Shown in pieces: positions 7,439-14,685 of a DNA stretch of 16,616 bases. A model generated the notes under the pieces. That model was not told the DNA's origin, searched no databases, and saw only the letters and a program-made list of their open reading frames with translations. The position numbers and the translations under genes were made by a program. Each line of letters starts with the position of its first letter. Position 1 is the stretch's first letter. Source of the DNA: Candidatus Bathyarchaeota archaeon (GTDB taxonomy: Archaea; Thermoproteota; Bathyarchaeia; Bathyarchaeales; Bathyarchaeaceae); contig JAGLRI010000008.1 of NCBI GenBank assembly GCA_023136395.1, positions 1 to 16,616 of the forward strand, given 5' to 3'.

Positions 7439-7948
7439 ATGAAAAAACAAACCCATATAATGGCTGCTATTGTTGAAAATAAACCAGGAGTACTCTATAA
7501 CGTCTCAAACATGTTTAGATGTAGAGGATTTAACATAGAAAGCATCTCTGTGGGGCCCATGGAGCCAAAAGATTTGGCTAGAATGACCATAACTGTTATT
7601 GGAGACGAAAAAACAATTGAACAAATGATCAAGCAACTAAACAAATTAATTGATGTTATAAAGGTAAGTAAACTGGATCCAGATAACATCGTTATAAGGG
7701 AAATGGCTCTCATAAAAGTACATACTTCTAACGCTAGAACCCGATCAGACATTATAAATTACGCTAATATTTTTAGAGCCCGCGTTGTTGACGTTTCCCA
7801 AGAGTCACTGATTGTTGAAGTTACAGGAGATTCGGAGAAAATAAACGCATTCATAAATTTGGTGAAACCCTTTGGTGTAAAGGAGACAGCAAGAACTGGA
7901 ATAACCGCTCTTTCTAGGGGAGTAAAATCAATTAGAATTGAGGGATAA
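7439..7948 (+). CDS. ilvN: Acetolactate synthase, small (regulatory) subunit
   Basis: Regulatory partner of IlvB that stimulates activity and confers valine feedback inhibition. It is 169 residues from the ATG at 7439. This start has GGAG at 7424-7427 overlapping the end of ilvB, at workable spacing. A GTG at 7427 overlapping the ilvB stop would add four residues and is the alternative. The N-terminal ACT domain shows VENKPGVLYNVSNMFRCRGFNIESI, the canonical small-subunit motif with the effector-binding region. The C-terminal half (about residues 75-165) is the second ferredoxin-like domain of the family, ending in ARTGITALSRG. The family assignment is unambiguous; feedback by valine is family knowledge, not visible here. 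Confidence 0.95.
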   Translation: MKKQTHIMAAIVENKPGVLYNVSNMFRCRGFNIESISVGPMEPKDLARMTITVIGDEKTIEQMIKQLNKLIDVIKVSKLDPDNIVIREMALIKVHTSNARTRSDIINYANIFRARVVDVSQESLIVEVTGDSEKINAFINLVKPFGVKETARTGITALSRGVKSIRIEG

Positions 7949-7957
7949 GTTATATTA
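7948..7957 (+). promoter_or_regulatory. Possible internal promoter before leuC
   Basis: GGATAAGTTATATTATG gives a purine-rich box followed by a TATA-like element. Initiation would fall near 7978, upstream of the leuC ribosome site. It could allow leuCDBA to be expressed independently of ilvBN. Support is motif resemblance only. Confidence 0.25.
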
Positions 7958-8025
7958 TGAATGATAAAAAAGTATGTTTTATTGAAGGATACACAAATCT
8001 AAAACATTCAGGCATCGAAAAATAA
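7957..8025 (+). CDS. Tiny ORF in the ilvN-leuC gap (doubtful)
   Basis: A 22-codon ORF, starting MNDKKVCFIEG, fills most of the 86-98 base gap between ilvN and leuC. An AGGG string overlapping the ilvN stop lies about 12 bases before the ATG. It has no branched-chain enrichment and no recognised family. It is as likely to be chance as a real peptide. Confidence 0.12.
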   Translation: MNDKKVCFIEGYTNLKHSGIEK

Positions 8026-8046
8026 GCGTAAAGGATGGAAAAAACA

Positions 8047-9306
8047 ATGAATATTGTTGAAAAAATTTTAGCTAGAGCCTCCGGAAAAAAAGAGATTAAT
8101 CCCGGAGAAATAGTGGAAGCTAACATCGATGTAGCAATGGTGCATGACATAACCGGGCCTAAAACCGTTCAATCCTTTCAAATGATAGGTGTTGAACGGG
8201 TTTGGAACAACGAAAGAATCGTTGTCATAATGGACCATATAGTGCCATCTAGCTCCGTGACTGCAACAGAACTGCAGAAGATCATGAGAGAATTTGCTTA
8301 CCAGCAGAAGATAGAGAACTTCTACGACCTCGGTAGAGGAGGAATATGCCACCAAGTGATGCCTGAAAAAGGCCACGTAAAACCTGGAGATCTAATAGTT
8401 GGCACCGATTCCCACACGTGCACCTACGGTGCCTTAGGAGCTTTCGCTAGTGGTATAGGTGCAACGGAAATGGCTGCTGTTTTTGCAACTGGTGTCCTCT
8501 GGTTCAAAGTACCGGAGGTAATAAAGCTAAATATTACTGGGCGTTTTCAAAAACTTGTTGCACCTAAAGATCTCATCTTACACATCATTGGTCAGATTAG
8601 AGCTGATGGTGCCACTTATAAAGGTGTAGAGTTTTCAGGATCTATCATGCGAAATATGAGCGTTGACGGTCGAATGACCATGTGCAACATGGCTGTTGAG
8701 ATGGGAGCTAAAACCGGTATAGTGGAACCCGATGAAAAAACGTTAAAATACGTGAAAGATAGAACAAGCAACCCGTTTAAACCCGTAAGAAGTGACACTA
8801 ACGCTAATTATGAAACGGTTCTTGACTTTGATATTACGGATATGGAGCCTCAAGTTTCATGTCCTCACTTAGTGGATAACGTTAAGCCCATATCTGAGGT
8901 AGATGAAGTGGAGGTAAATCAAGCTTTTATAGGATCTTGCACTAATGGGCGCTTGGAGGATCTAAGAATCGCGGGTAAGCTTTTGGAGGGAAGAACCATA
9001 AAAGAAGGTGTAAGAATGTTGGTTATCCCCGCTTCCCAAGATATATATCTACAAGCATTACAGGAGGGACTCTTCGAAATCTTTGTTAAAGCTGGTGCTT
9101 TTGTTTGCAATCCCACATGTGGTCCATGTCTTGGTGGTCACCTAGGTCTTTTAGCCCCGGGGGAAGTTTGCATAAGCTCTTCTAACAGAAACTTCATTGG
9201 AAGAATGGGTAGCCCCAAAGCCTACGTGTATCTAGCTTCTCCAGCTACTGTGGCAGTATCAGCTTTAAAGGGAAAAATCACCGATCCACGAACACTGGAG
9301 GCCTAG
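8047..9306 (+). CDS. leuC: 3-isopropylmalate dehydratase, large subunit
   Basis: Aconitase-superfamily subunit that, with LeuD, isomerises 2-isopropylmalate to 3-isopropylmalate and can also process citramalate/citraconate in the CimA route. It has 419 residues from the ATG at 8047, chosen because GGATGG (8033-8038) sits 8 bases before it and the start MNIVEKILARASGKKEINPGE matches the family. The in-frame ATG at 8035 would leave no room for that ribosome site. The [4Fe-4S] ligands are visible: Cys298 in GSCTNGR, and Cys358 and Cys361 in NPTCGPCLGGHLG. The substrate-loop sequence SSSNRNFIGRMG follows. It lies 3 bases before leuD in the leuCDBA run. Confidence 0.95.
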   Translation: MNIVEKILARASGKKEINPGEIVEANIDVAMVHDITGPKTVQSFQMIGVERVWNNERIVVIMDHIVPSSSVTATELQKIMREFAYQQKIENFYDLGRGGICHQVMPEKGHVKPGDLIVGTDSHTCTYGALGAFASGIGATEMAAVFATGVLWFKVPEVIKLNITGRFQKLVAPKDLILHIIGQIRADGATYKGVEFSGSIMRNMSVDGRMTMCNMAVEMGAKTGIVEPDEKTLKYVKDRTSNPFKPVRSDTNANYETVLDFDITDMEPQVSCPHLVDNVKPISEVDEVEVNQAFIGSCTNGRLEDLRIAGKLLEGRTIKEGVRMLVIPASQDIYLQALQEGLFEIFVKAGAFVCNPTCGPCLGGHLGLLAPGEVCISSSNRNFIGRMGSPKAYVYLASPATVAVSALKGKITDPRTLEA

Positions 9307-9309
9307 AAA

Positions 9310-9807
9310 ATGATTACTGGAAAAGTAGTGAAGTTCGGTGAAGATGTGAATACCGACGTAATCCTTCCAGGAAAATACTTAGTCTTAACTCTAAATTCGC
9401 AAGAGTTGGCGAAACATGCAATGGAAGGTTTGGATCCCAACTTCTCCGAAAAAGTTAGAGGAGGAGCAATTCTTGTTGCTGGGAAGAACTTTGGATGTGG
9501 CTCCAGTAGAGAAGAAGCACCTACAGCGCTGAAGTATGCGGGGGTTAAATGTGTGTTGGCGGAGTCCTTCGCTCGCATATTTTACAGGAACGCTATAAAC
9601 ATAGGTTTGCCAGTAATGGAATGTCGAGGGATTTCTAAGGAGGTTGAAGAAGGAAACATGTTAAATGTAGATCTGGCAATAGGTGAAATCAAAAATCAAA
9701 CGAAAAACATCACCCTCCAGGGGACAAAACTTCCAGATTTTATCTTAGAAATTCTTGCTAGTGACGGTCTCATCGAGCATCTTAAAAAGAAAATGGGATT
9801 GAAATGA
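9310..9807 (+). CDS. leuD: 3-isopropylmalate dehydratase, small subunit
   Basis: Swivelling-domain partner of LeuC; 165 residues, the short archaeal form. The motifs NTDVILPGKYL (14-24), GKNFGCGSSREEAP (58-71) and ARIFYRNAINIGLP are typical. The substrate-specificity loop reads Y23-L24-V25-L26. In methanogen studies the homoaconitase small subunit has an arginine (YLRT) at the third position, whereas isopropylmalate isomerases have a hydrophobic residue there, so this enzyme should prefer isopropylmalate/citramalate over homocitrate. The TGA stop overlaps the ATG of leuB (ATGA at 9804-9807), indicating translational coupling. Confidence 0.95.
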   Translation: MITGKVVKFGEDVNTDVILPGKYLVLTLNSQELAKHAMEGLDPNFSEKVRGGAILVAGKNFGCGSSREEAPTALKYAGVKCVLAESFARIFYRNAINIGLPVMECRGISKEVEEGNMLNVDLAIGEIKNQTKNITLQGTKLPDFILEILASDGLIEHLKKKMGLK

Positions 9808-10832
9808 ATAATTATAATATTGCCCTAATTTCTGGAGATGGAATTGGCCCGGAGCTAACAGAAGCTACAATAAAGGTTTTGAAGGCGATTCAGAGTAAAT
9901 TTGAGGTAGGCTTAAACATAATTGAGGTAGATGCTGGTGATCGGTGCCTTGAAAATAGAGGAGTAGCTCTTCCAAAAACTTCAATAGAGACAATAAAAAG
10001 CTCTCACGCTTGTTTAAAAGGTCCTGTGGGTGAGACAGCAGCCGATGTCATTGTAAAGTTGCGATTAATGTTCGACTTATATGCTAACTTTCGACCTATA
10101 AAGGCGTATCCCTCTGTCCCCTGCATGTGGCCAGACATAGACTTTGTGATTGTAAGGGAAAATACTGAAGGTCTTTATAAAGGCTTAGAGTTCACATTAA
10201 ATGATACCGCTATATGTTTAAGGGTTATAACGAGAAAGGGCTGCGAGCGAATAGCTAAACAAGCCTTCGAACTAGCTAGGCGAAGAAACATGAAGCAGAG
10301 AGTAACAGCTGTCCATAAAGCAAATGTCATGAAAGTGACATGCGGCTTATTTGCAGAAGTTTGCAGAGAAGTGTCACAGCTATATCCTGATATCGATTTC
10401 GATGAGCAGTATGTTGACGCTACTGCTATGCGTCTAATTAAGGAACCGCAAAAATTCGATGTAATAGTGACTACAAATATGTTTGGTGACATACTTTCAG
10501 ATGAGGCTGCTCAGCTTATTGGAGGTCTAGGTATGGCTCCAGCAGCTAATGTTGGAGAAAACTTCGCCATATTTGAGCCTGTTCATGGATCAGCGCCAGA
10601 TTTGGTTGGGAAGCAAACAGCTAATCCCTGCTCCATGATACTTGCCTCGAAGATGATGTTCGATTGGTTGGGGGAGAGATATGGAGATTCTGTATGCTCA
10701 ACTGCAGCTGTGGCTATAGAAGATGCTGTTGTTGAGACACTGTGTAAGGGGATAACAATTCCAGACTTCGGTGGAACCGCCAAAACTCTAGAGATGGGAG
10801 AAGCCATTGCAAACGAAATTTTCGGAAAATAA
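9804..10832 (+). CDS. leuB: 3-isopropylmalate dehydrogenase
   Basis: Metal-dependent oxidative decarboxylation of 3-isopropylmalate to 2-oxoisocaproate, and probably of 3-methylmalate to 2-oxobutyrate in the CimA route. The 342-residue chain has the fold of the isocitrate/isopropylmalate dehydrogenases: GDGIGPE (11-17), KLRLMFDLYANFRP (85-98) with the substrate arginines, catalytic Tyr125 in RENTEGLY and Lys172 in HKANV, and metal ligands Asp205, Asp229 and Asp233. The cofactor segment HGSAPDLVGK has Asp266, the acidic residue that selects NAD+ over NADP+. It overlaps leuD by four bases and is followed 38 bases later by leuA. Leucine-pathway assignment rests mainly on this context. Confidence 0.92.
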   Translation: MNNYNIALISGDGIGPELTEATIKVLKAIQSKFEVGLNIIEVDAGDRCLENRGVALPKTSIETIKSSHACLKGPVGETAADVIVKLRLMFDLYANFRPIKAYPSVPCMWPDIDFVIVRENTEGLYKGLEFTLNDTAICLRVITRKGCERIAKQAFELARRRNMKQRVTAVHKANVMKVTCGLFAEVCREVSQLYPDIDFDEQYVDATAMRLIKEPQKFDVIVTTNMFGDILSDEAAQLIGGLGMAPAANVGENFAIFEPVHGSAPDLVGKQTANPCSMILASKMMFDWLGERYGDSVCSTAAVAIEDAVVETLCKGITIPDFGGTAKTLEMGEAIANEIFGK

Positions 10833-10835
10833 TTG

Positions 10836-10868
10836 GAGGGAGAATATTCCCCTGTATCGAGGGATAGG
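10836..10868. promoter_or_regulatory. leuB-leuA gap with palindrome and ribosome site
   Basis: This short gap contains GGGAGAATATTCCC, whose core GAATATTC (10842-10849) is a perfect palindrome. GAGG (10859-10862) follows, 8 bases before the TTG start of leuA. The palindrome might be an operator or RNA-processing element; nothing else supports that. Confidence 0.25.
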
Positions 10869-10870
10869 GT

Positions 10871-12388
10871 TTGAAGTCTAGAACTGTTGAATATGTAAAT
10901 ATTTTCGATACAACGCTCAGAGACGGAGAGCAAACTCCAGGTGTATCTCTAACTCCTGAGGAAAAATTGGAGATCGCCCATCAACTCGACAATTTAGGGG
11001 TAGATGTCATAGAGGCGGGTACTCCCATAACTTCGGAAGGTGAGAGGAAGGCAGTCAAGGAAATAGCTAAAGCTGGATTAAATGCTGAGATATGTGCTCT
11101 CGCCCGCACTTTAAGGAAAGATATAGATGCAGCAATCGAATGCGATGTTGATACAGTTCACACTTTTATCTCTACTTCGGACGTGCAAATGAAATACGCT
11201 TTGAGTTTGAAACCTACACAAGTTTTGTCAAAAGCTATTAACTCTATTGAGTATGTTAAAGATCATGGGTTGAAATGCGAGTTTTCTCCCATGGACGCTA
11301 CTAGGACTAACTTGGATTTTTTAAGGCAAATCTGCAAGGCTGCAGAAGAGGCTGGAGCTGATCGATTAAACATCCCCGACACGGTTGGTATAATGACTCC
11401 ACCAACCATGCAGAAGCTTATTGAAGAAATTAAAAACGTCGTCAAAGTTCCTATCAGTGTACACTGTCATAACGATTTTGGTATGGCTGTAGCGAACTCG
11501 TTGGCTGGGGTGGAGGGAGGAGCTTCCCAAATCCATGCCGCTGTAAATGGTCTTGGTGAAAGAGCTGGAAACGCGGCATTAGAGGAGGTGGTGTTGGCAC
11601 TTCATTTAATTCATGACCGAAAAACTGGAATTAATACCAAAATGATCTATGGAACGTCACAATTGGTTTCCAGAATGACGGGTATTGCAGTACAAGTGAA
11701 TAAGGCAATCGTAGGCGAAAACGCCTTCGCTCACGAATCTGGTATACACACTCGTGGTGTTACGGTTGTTCCCCTAACCTTTGAGCCAATTAAACCAGAA
11801 CTTGTTGGAAGAAGAAGGAGATTGGTAGCCGGCAAATTTGCGGGCAAACGTGGTATTAAAGTAGAGCTTGAGGAATCAGGAATATCTCCCAACGAAGAGC
11901 AATTGAAGGAGGTCGTTAAGAGGGCTAAGGATTTGGGAGATAAAGGAAAAATTGTTACAGACGCTGATTTACTTGCTATAGCGCGGTCGGTTATGGGAGG
12001 AGTTGTCGAGGAGGAGAAGATCATTGACTTAATCGATCTAGCTGTAATAACTGGAATTAAGGTTATCCCTACAGCTTCGGTGAAAATAACGTTAGACGGA
12101 AAGGAATATGTAGCTGCAGAGACAGGGGTTGGGCCAGTGGACGCAGTCATTAAGGCAATACAAAAACTCACTGCAAGTCTAGCAAATATTAGATTAAAGG
12201 AGTATCGATTGGAAGCCATTACTGGAGGCTCAGATGCTGTGGCTGAAGTGATGATAAAAGTAGAGGACAGGGATGGAAACATTGTATCGGCGAGGGCTGC
12301 GCGTGAAGACGTTGTCATGGCTAGTGTTGAAGCGATGATTAATGGAATTAATAAAAGCTTAATAAAGAGAAAAACCCGTATCAAATAA
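10871..12388 (+). CDS. leuA: 2-isopropylmalate synthase
   Basis: Condenses acetyl-CoA with 2-oxoisovalerate, the first committed step to leucine. It has 505 residues and starts at TTG 10871: an in-frame TAG at 10865-10867 excludes longer forms, and the first conserved motif FDTTLRDGEQTPG begins only 11 residues in. The barrel has the metal ligands Asp18, His198 and His200 (HCHND), and the helical subdomain has AHES (His288, Glu289). A full C-terminal LeuA regulatory domain follows (about 370-498), the usual leucine feedback site. HTFISTS (97-103) and LNIPDTVG (166-173) match typical LeuA rather than the CimA-like forms in the paralogue at 3808-5370, and the position after leuCDB agrees. Swapped LeuA/CimA roles cannot be excluded. 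Confidence 0.82.
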   Translation: MKSRTVEYVNIFDTTLRDGEQTPGVSLTPEEKLEIAHQLDNLGVDVIEAGTPITSEGERKAVKEIAKAGLNAEICALARTLRKDIDAAIECDVDTVHTFISTSDVQMKYALSLKPTQVLSKAINSIEYVKDHGLKCEFSPMDATRTNLDFLRQICKAAEEAGADRLNIPDTVGIMTPPTMQKLIEEIKNVVKVPISVHCHNDFGMAVANSLAGVEGGASQIHAAVNGLGERAGNAALEEVVLALHLIHDRKTGINTKMIYGTSQLVSRMTGIAVQVNKAIVGENAFAHESGIHTRGVTVVPLTFEPIKPELVGRRRRLVAGKFAGKRGIKVELEESGISPNEEQLKEVVKRAKDLGDKGKIVTDADLLAIARSVMGGVVEEEKIIDLIDLAVITGIKVIPTASVKITLDGKEYVAAETGVGPVDAVIKAIQKLTASLANIRLKEYRLEAITGGSDAVAEVMIKVEDRDGNIVSARAAREDVVMASVEAMINGINKSLIKRKTRIK

Positions 12389-12588
12389 TGCTTTAAAAAA
12401 TTTCTAGCGTACTTTCAAACACGAAATTAAGCACAATTAAGATGTTGTAAAAAGACGTTTAAGTGTTTAAAAACATGGGAGATGGTTTAGACTTCAACCA
12501 ATTTCTTCGCTATCTTCATTTTTCCAGCATTGTCTATTGACACTTGCCATGTTGTAGCTAGCTAATCCTTTTTTAGATTTAATAATTA
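12389..12588. other. Intergenic region between convergent leuA and lrp-type gene
   Basis: 200 bases with no established gene. On the minus strand, 12549-12487 reads as a protein-like tail (WQVSIDNAGKMKIAKKLVEV then stop), but a stop lies a few codons upstream and no start or ribosome site precedes it. A palindromic string TAGCTAGCTA occurs near 12555-12564. No clear terminator hairpin was identified. Confidence 0.4.
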
Positions 12589-13029
12589 CTAAAGAAGTTT
12601 AAAATCCTCTTTTATTGTTATTAAAACGATATGAGTGTTAGTTCTCTCAACGAAGGGTATTCCCAACAAAGTTTTTGTGAAGTCGCTTAACTCCTTTCTT
12701 GTCTTAAACTTTGCAATGATTATGACATCTGTCAATCCTGTAACATTATACGCTGCACAGATCGCTGGTATTTTAAATATTTCCTTCGCAACCTCAAGAA
12801 TCTTTCCTTTGGATACCGTTACTTCTGTTATTGCAGTAAGCTGATACCCAAGTTTTTCATGGTCGAGTATCGTAGTATAACCTTTAATTATTCCATCCTT
12901 CTCCATTCGTTTAGTTCTAGTTAAAACTGTACCTGCAGAGACACTAACCTTTCTAGCTATTTCTCGCAAAGATTGTCGTGGATCTCTTAAATGTTGTTCA
13001 AGAATCTTCTCATCTAAATCGTCTAACAT
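12589..13029 (-). CDS. Lrp/AsnC-family transcriptional regulator
   Basis: A 146-residue DNA-binding regulator that senses amino acids. Residues 2-55 form the AsnC-type winged helix-turn-helix (LDDLDEKIL, LREIARKVSVSAGTVLTRTKRMEKDGII). Residues about 65-143 form the RAM ligand-binding domain, with YNVTGLTDVIIIAKF and the ending ERTNTHIVLITIKED. The ATG at 13029 is preferred; an adjacent TTG at 13032 is the alternative, and an in-frame stop lies just above. It is convergent with leuA and divergent from the synthase at 13274. That location suggests control of the surrounding amino-acid genes and of itself, but target and ligand cannot be read from the sequence. Confidence 0.93.
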   Translation of the reverse strand: MLDDLDEKILEQHLRDPRQSLREIARKVSVSAGTVLTRTKRMEKDGIIKGYTTILDHEKLGYQLTAITEVTVSKGKILEVAKEIFKIPAICAAYNVTGLTDVIIIAKFKTRKELSDFTKTLLGIPFVERTNTHIVLITIKEDFKLL

Positions 13030-13060
13030 CAATTGTTACACACCACTCCTTTTGAGCAGC

Positions 13061-13080
13061 TAATATAAACTACGTTTCGA
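13061..13080 (-). promoter_or_regulatory. Promoter of the Lrp-type regulator
   Basis: The minus strand reads TCGAAACGTAGTTTATATTA, a near-canonical archaeal BRE plus TATA box. Initiation is expected near 13042, giving a leader of about 12 bases. The string AAGGAGTGGTGT (minus strand, 13040-13051) overlaps the expected start point. Confidence 0.6.
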
Positions 13081-13110
13081 GTATTTATTAAGCATTTGTA
13101 TAGGAAAATA

Positions 13111-13128
13111 AGGAAAAAGTATATATAT
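13111..13128 (+). promoter_or_regulatory. Upstream promoter for the synthase/dehydrogenase pair
   Basis: AGGAAAAAGT followed by ATATATAT is a good BRE/TATA pair. Initiation near 13150-13153 would place GGAG (13157-13160) and the ATG of a 38-codon ORF (13171) at the very start of the message. It lies about 40 bases from the divergent lrp TATA box, so both promoters share the same control region. Confidence 0.5.
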
Positions 13129-13170
13129 GAAAAGAAGTGATTACTTAGAGGCTTTAGGAGAATAGTATTA

Positions 13171-13287
13171 ATGAACAACCTATCAAAGGCTCCCTATGCG
13201 AGAATTTTAAACAATAACCATCAATGCGGTCACTATATATTGATAAAAAAAGAAAATATGGGAAGAAAAATAAATGAAACAGTTTGA
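13171..13287 (+). CDS. Short ORF overlapping the start of the synthase gene (possible upstream ORF)
   Basis: A 38-codon ORF starting MNNLSKAPYARIL with the motif NNNHQCGHY. It has a Shine-Dalgarno GGAG (13157-13160) 10 bases before its ATG and a TATA box correctly placed upstream. Its stop TGA (13285-13287) lies 14 bases inside the next gene, whose ATG is at 13274 in another frame and has only a weak ribosome site. This layout suits translational coupling: ribosomes finishing the short ORF could reinitiate at the synthase. The peptide matches nothing I recognise and may be only a coupling device, or chance. Confidence 0.35.
   Translation: MNNLSKAPYARILNNNHQCGHYILIKKENMGRKINETV
13230..13241 (+). 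promoter_or_regulatory. Proximal TATA-like element before the synthase gene
   Basis: CTATATAT at 13233-13240 would start transcription near 13263, giving a leader of about 11 bases to the ATG at 13274. It has a poorer BRE than the distal element at 13111-13128. If used, the message would lack the short ORF. Confidence 0.35.
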
Positions 13288-14611
13288 CTTCACAGAAGAA
13301 GAAGCTAAACGTAGACAATACGTAAATATGTTGCGGAAGCTAAGTTCTTCCGTCTTTAACCCTGCTAAATGGGAGAAATTGAAAAAGTTTGTTTATGAAC
13401 CCACCCCGCTAAACTCAGATGTGATCATCGATGACACCACCCTGAGAGAGGGACTCCAGATGGCTGGATTAAACACTCCATCCCCCAAGGATGTGTGTCA
13501 CGTTGCCTGTCTTCTTAGAGATATCGGTGTCGAAAGGGAAGAAGTTATTACTTACACAAAATCTGACCAAGAAGCCATCAAAATGATGCATGATGAAGGC
13601 TTGGGTGATATGCTGGCAGCTTGGTGTAGAGCTGTACCTGCTGATGTAGATATTGCATTAAACCTAGACTTTAAACAAGTGGGGATCTCCCACCCAGTTT
13701 CCTATATTCATTTCGAAAAGTGGAATGGAACAACTCTTGATCAACTTGTCGAGAAGGTAGTAGACACCGTGCAGTACGCTGTGGATCACGGTCTTAAAGT
13801 ATTCGTCCATGGAGAAGACAGCACCCGGGCTGACCGGGACTTTGAAAAGAAATTCATAAATGCTGTTGCTGATGCTGGAGCCCAAGTTTATAGGATCTGC
13901 GACACTGTAGGTTGCGGCTATTCTAACCACGAAGCTCCCCTACCCCGCGGGATTCCAATGAAAATCCGTCGTATTAAAGAAGAAACTACTATTCCCTATT
14001 TGGAGATCCACGCTCACGATGACTTGGGTAATGCAGTTGAAAACACAACAGCTGCCATTGAATCAGCTTGCAGCTTATATGACAAGTTCTACGTTAGCAC
14101 GACCTTCTTGGGAATTGGTGACCGTGCAGGAAACGCCGAGACAGAAAAGATCATGTTAAATTGTTATCTTCGTCACAATATCCAAAAGTGGAATTTCACT
14201 CCACTCAGGAAAACAGCTAATTTTATTACCTCTGCCATGAACTATTGGTTACCTCTTAACAAAGCCATTGTTGGTGAAGCTGTTTTTTCTCATGAATCTG
14301 GTATCCACGCCCATGGAATAAAGGTCTTACCCCTAACCTACGAAGTATTTCCCCCAGAATTGGTTGGCCACAAGAGAACCATCGTCATAGGAAAAAGATC
14401 GGGAAAACATGGTATTAAAATGAAACTTGAAGAATTCACTAGAGAAAAGATTGATGACCAAGATTCACGGCTATTAAGACTTATTGAAATGATCCGAGAA
14501 GAATATGTTGAAAAAGGAAGAAAATACGCCCTATTAGAAGGAGAATTTAAAGAATTCAGCAAGAAAGCAGGTTTTCAAATAAATAATAACAGAGAAAGAA
14601 CGGAAACTTGA
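13274..14611 (+). CDS. LeuA/homocitrate-synthase superfamily Claisen synthase, possible Re-citrate synthase
   Basis: A 445-residue HMGL-like TIM-barrel synthase with an atypical N-terminal extension of about 48 residues before the first motif. That motif reads DDTTLREGLQMAG (53-65): Glu59 replaces the metal-binding Asp of LeuA, and Leu61 the Glu of DGEQ. Other landmarks are GEDSTRADRDF (180-190), ICDTVG (208-213), metal ligands His246 and His248 in HAHDD, GIGDRAGN (280-287) and catalytic SHES (His340, Glu341), followed by the subdomain IGKRSGKHGIKMKLEEF. The LeuA regulatory domain is absent. Size and architecture fit homocitrate synthases and the Re-citrate synthases of anaerobes, which condense acetyl-CoA with 2-oxoglutarate or oxaloacetate. 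The following isocitrate-dehydrogenase-like gene favours citrate, by inference. Ribosome site weak (GGGA at 13260). Confidence 0.75.
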   Translation: MKQFDFTEEEAKRRQYVNMLRKLSSSVFNPAKWEKLKKFVYEPTPLNSDVIIDDTTLREGLQMAGLNTPSPKDVCHVACLLRDIGVEREEVITYTKSDQEAIKMMHDEGLGDMLAAWCRAVPADVDIALNLDFKQVGISHPVSYIHFEKWNGTTLDQLVEKVVDTVQYAVDHGLKVFVHGEDSTRADRDFEKKFINAVADAGAQVYRICDTVGCGYSNHEAPLPRGIPMKIRRIKEETTIPYLEIHAHDDLGNAVENTTAAIESACSLYDKFYVSTTFLGIGDRAGNAETEKIMLNCYLRHNIQKWNFTPLRKTANFITSAMNYWLPLNKAIVGEAVFSHESGIHAHGIKVLPLTYEVFPPELVGHKRTIVIGKRSGKHGIKMKLEEFTREKIDDQDSRLLRLIEMIREEYVEKGRKYALLEGEFKEFSKKAGFQINNNRERTET

Positions 14612-14621
14612 TTAAATAATT

Positions 14622-14638
14622 AAAAACGGTTTTATATC
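14622..14638 (+). promoter_or_regulatory. Possible promoter of the dehydrogenase gene
   Basis: AAAAACGGTTTTATATC in the 74-base gap resembles a BRE/TATA pair; initiation would fall near 14661, 25 bases before the ATG at 14686. A GGGGA string at 14672-14676 is a weak ribosome site. The dehydrogenase may therefore have its own transcript besides read-through. Confidence 0.45.
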
Positions 14639-14685
14639 ATATCCCAAATTTTTAAATTAAAAAGGTTATTTAGGGGAAGAAGTAG

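Noticed and set aside
7949..8046. A riboswitch or RNA gene in the ilvN-leuC gap
   Set aside because: The gap is short and AT-rich, and I could find no paired stems resembling a known riboswitch or a tRNA.
10836..10856. GGGAGAATATTCCC between leuB and leuA as a terminator
   Set aside because: The palindrome leaves no loop for a stable hairpin and no T-tract follows; leuA continues in the same direction close by.
11731..12384. A 217-codon open frame on the minus strand opposite leuA
   Set aside because: It lies wholly antisense to the conserved regulatory domain of leuA, and its translation is Ser/Ile-rich low-complexity text with no motif, typical of a shadow frame.
12494..12550. An 18-codon ATG-started frame on the minus strand beginning MASVNRQCW
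   Set aside because: It has no ribosome site or family resemblance; the other frame of the same stretch looks more protein-like, and neither is convincing.
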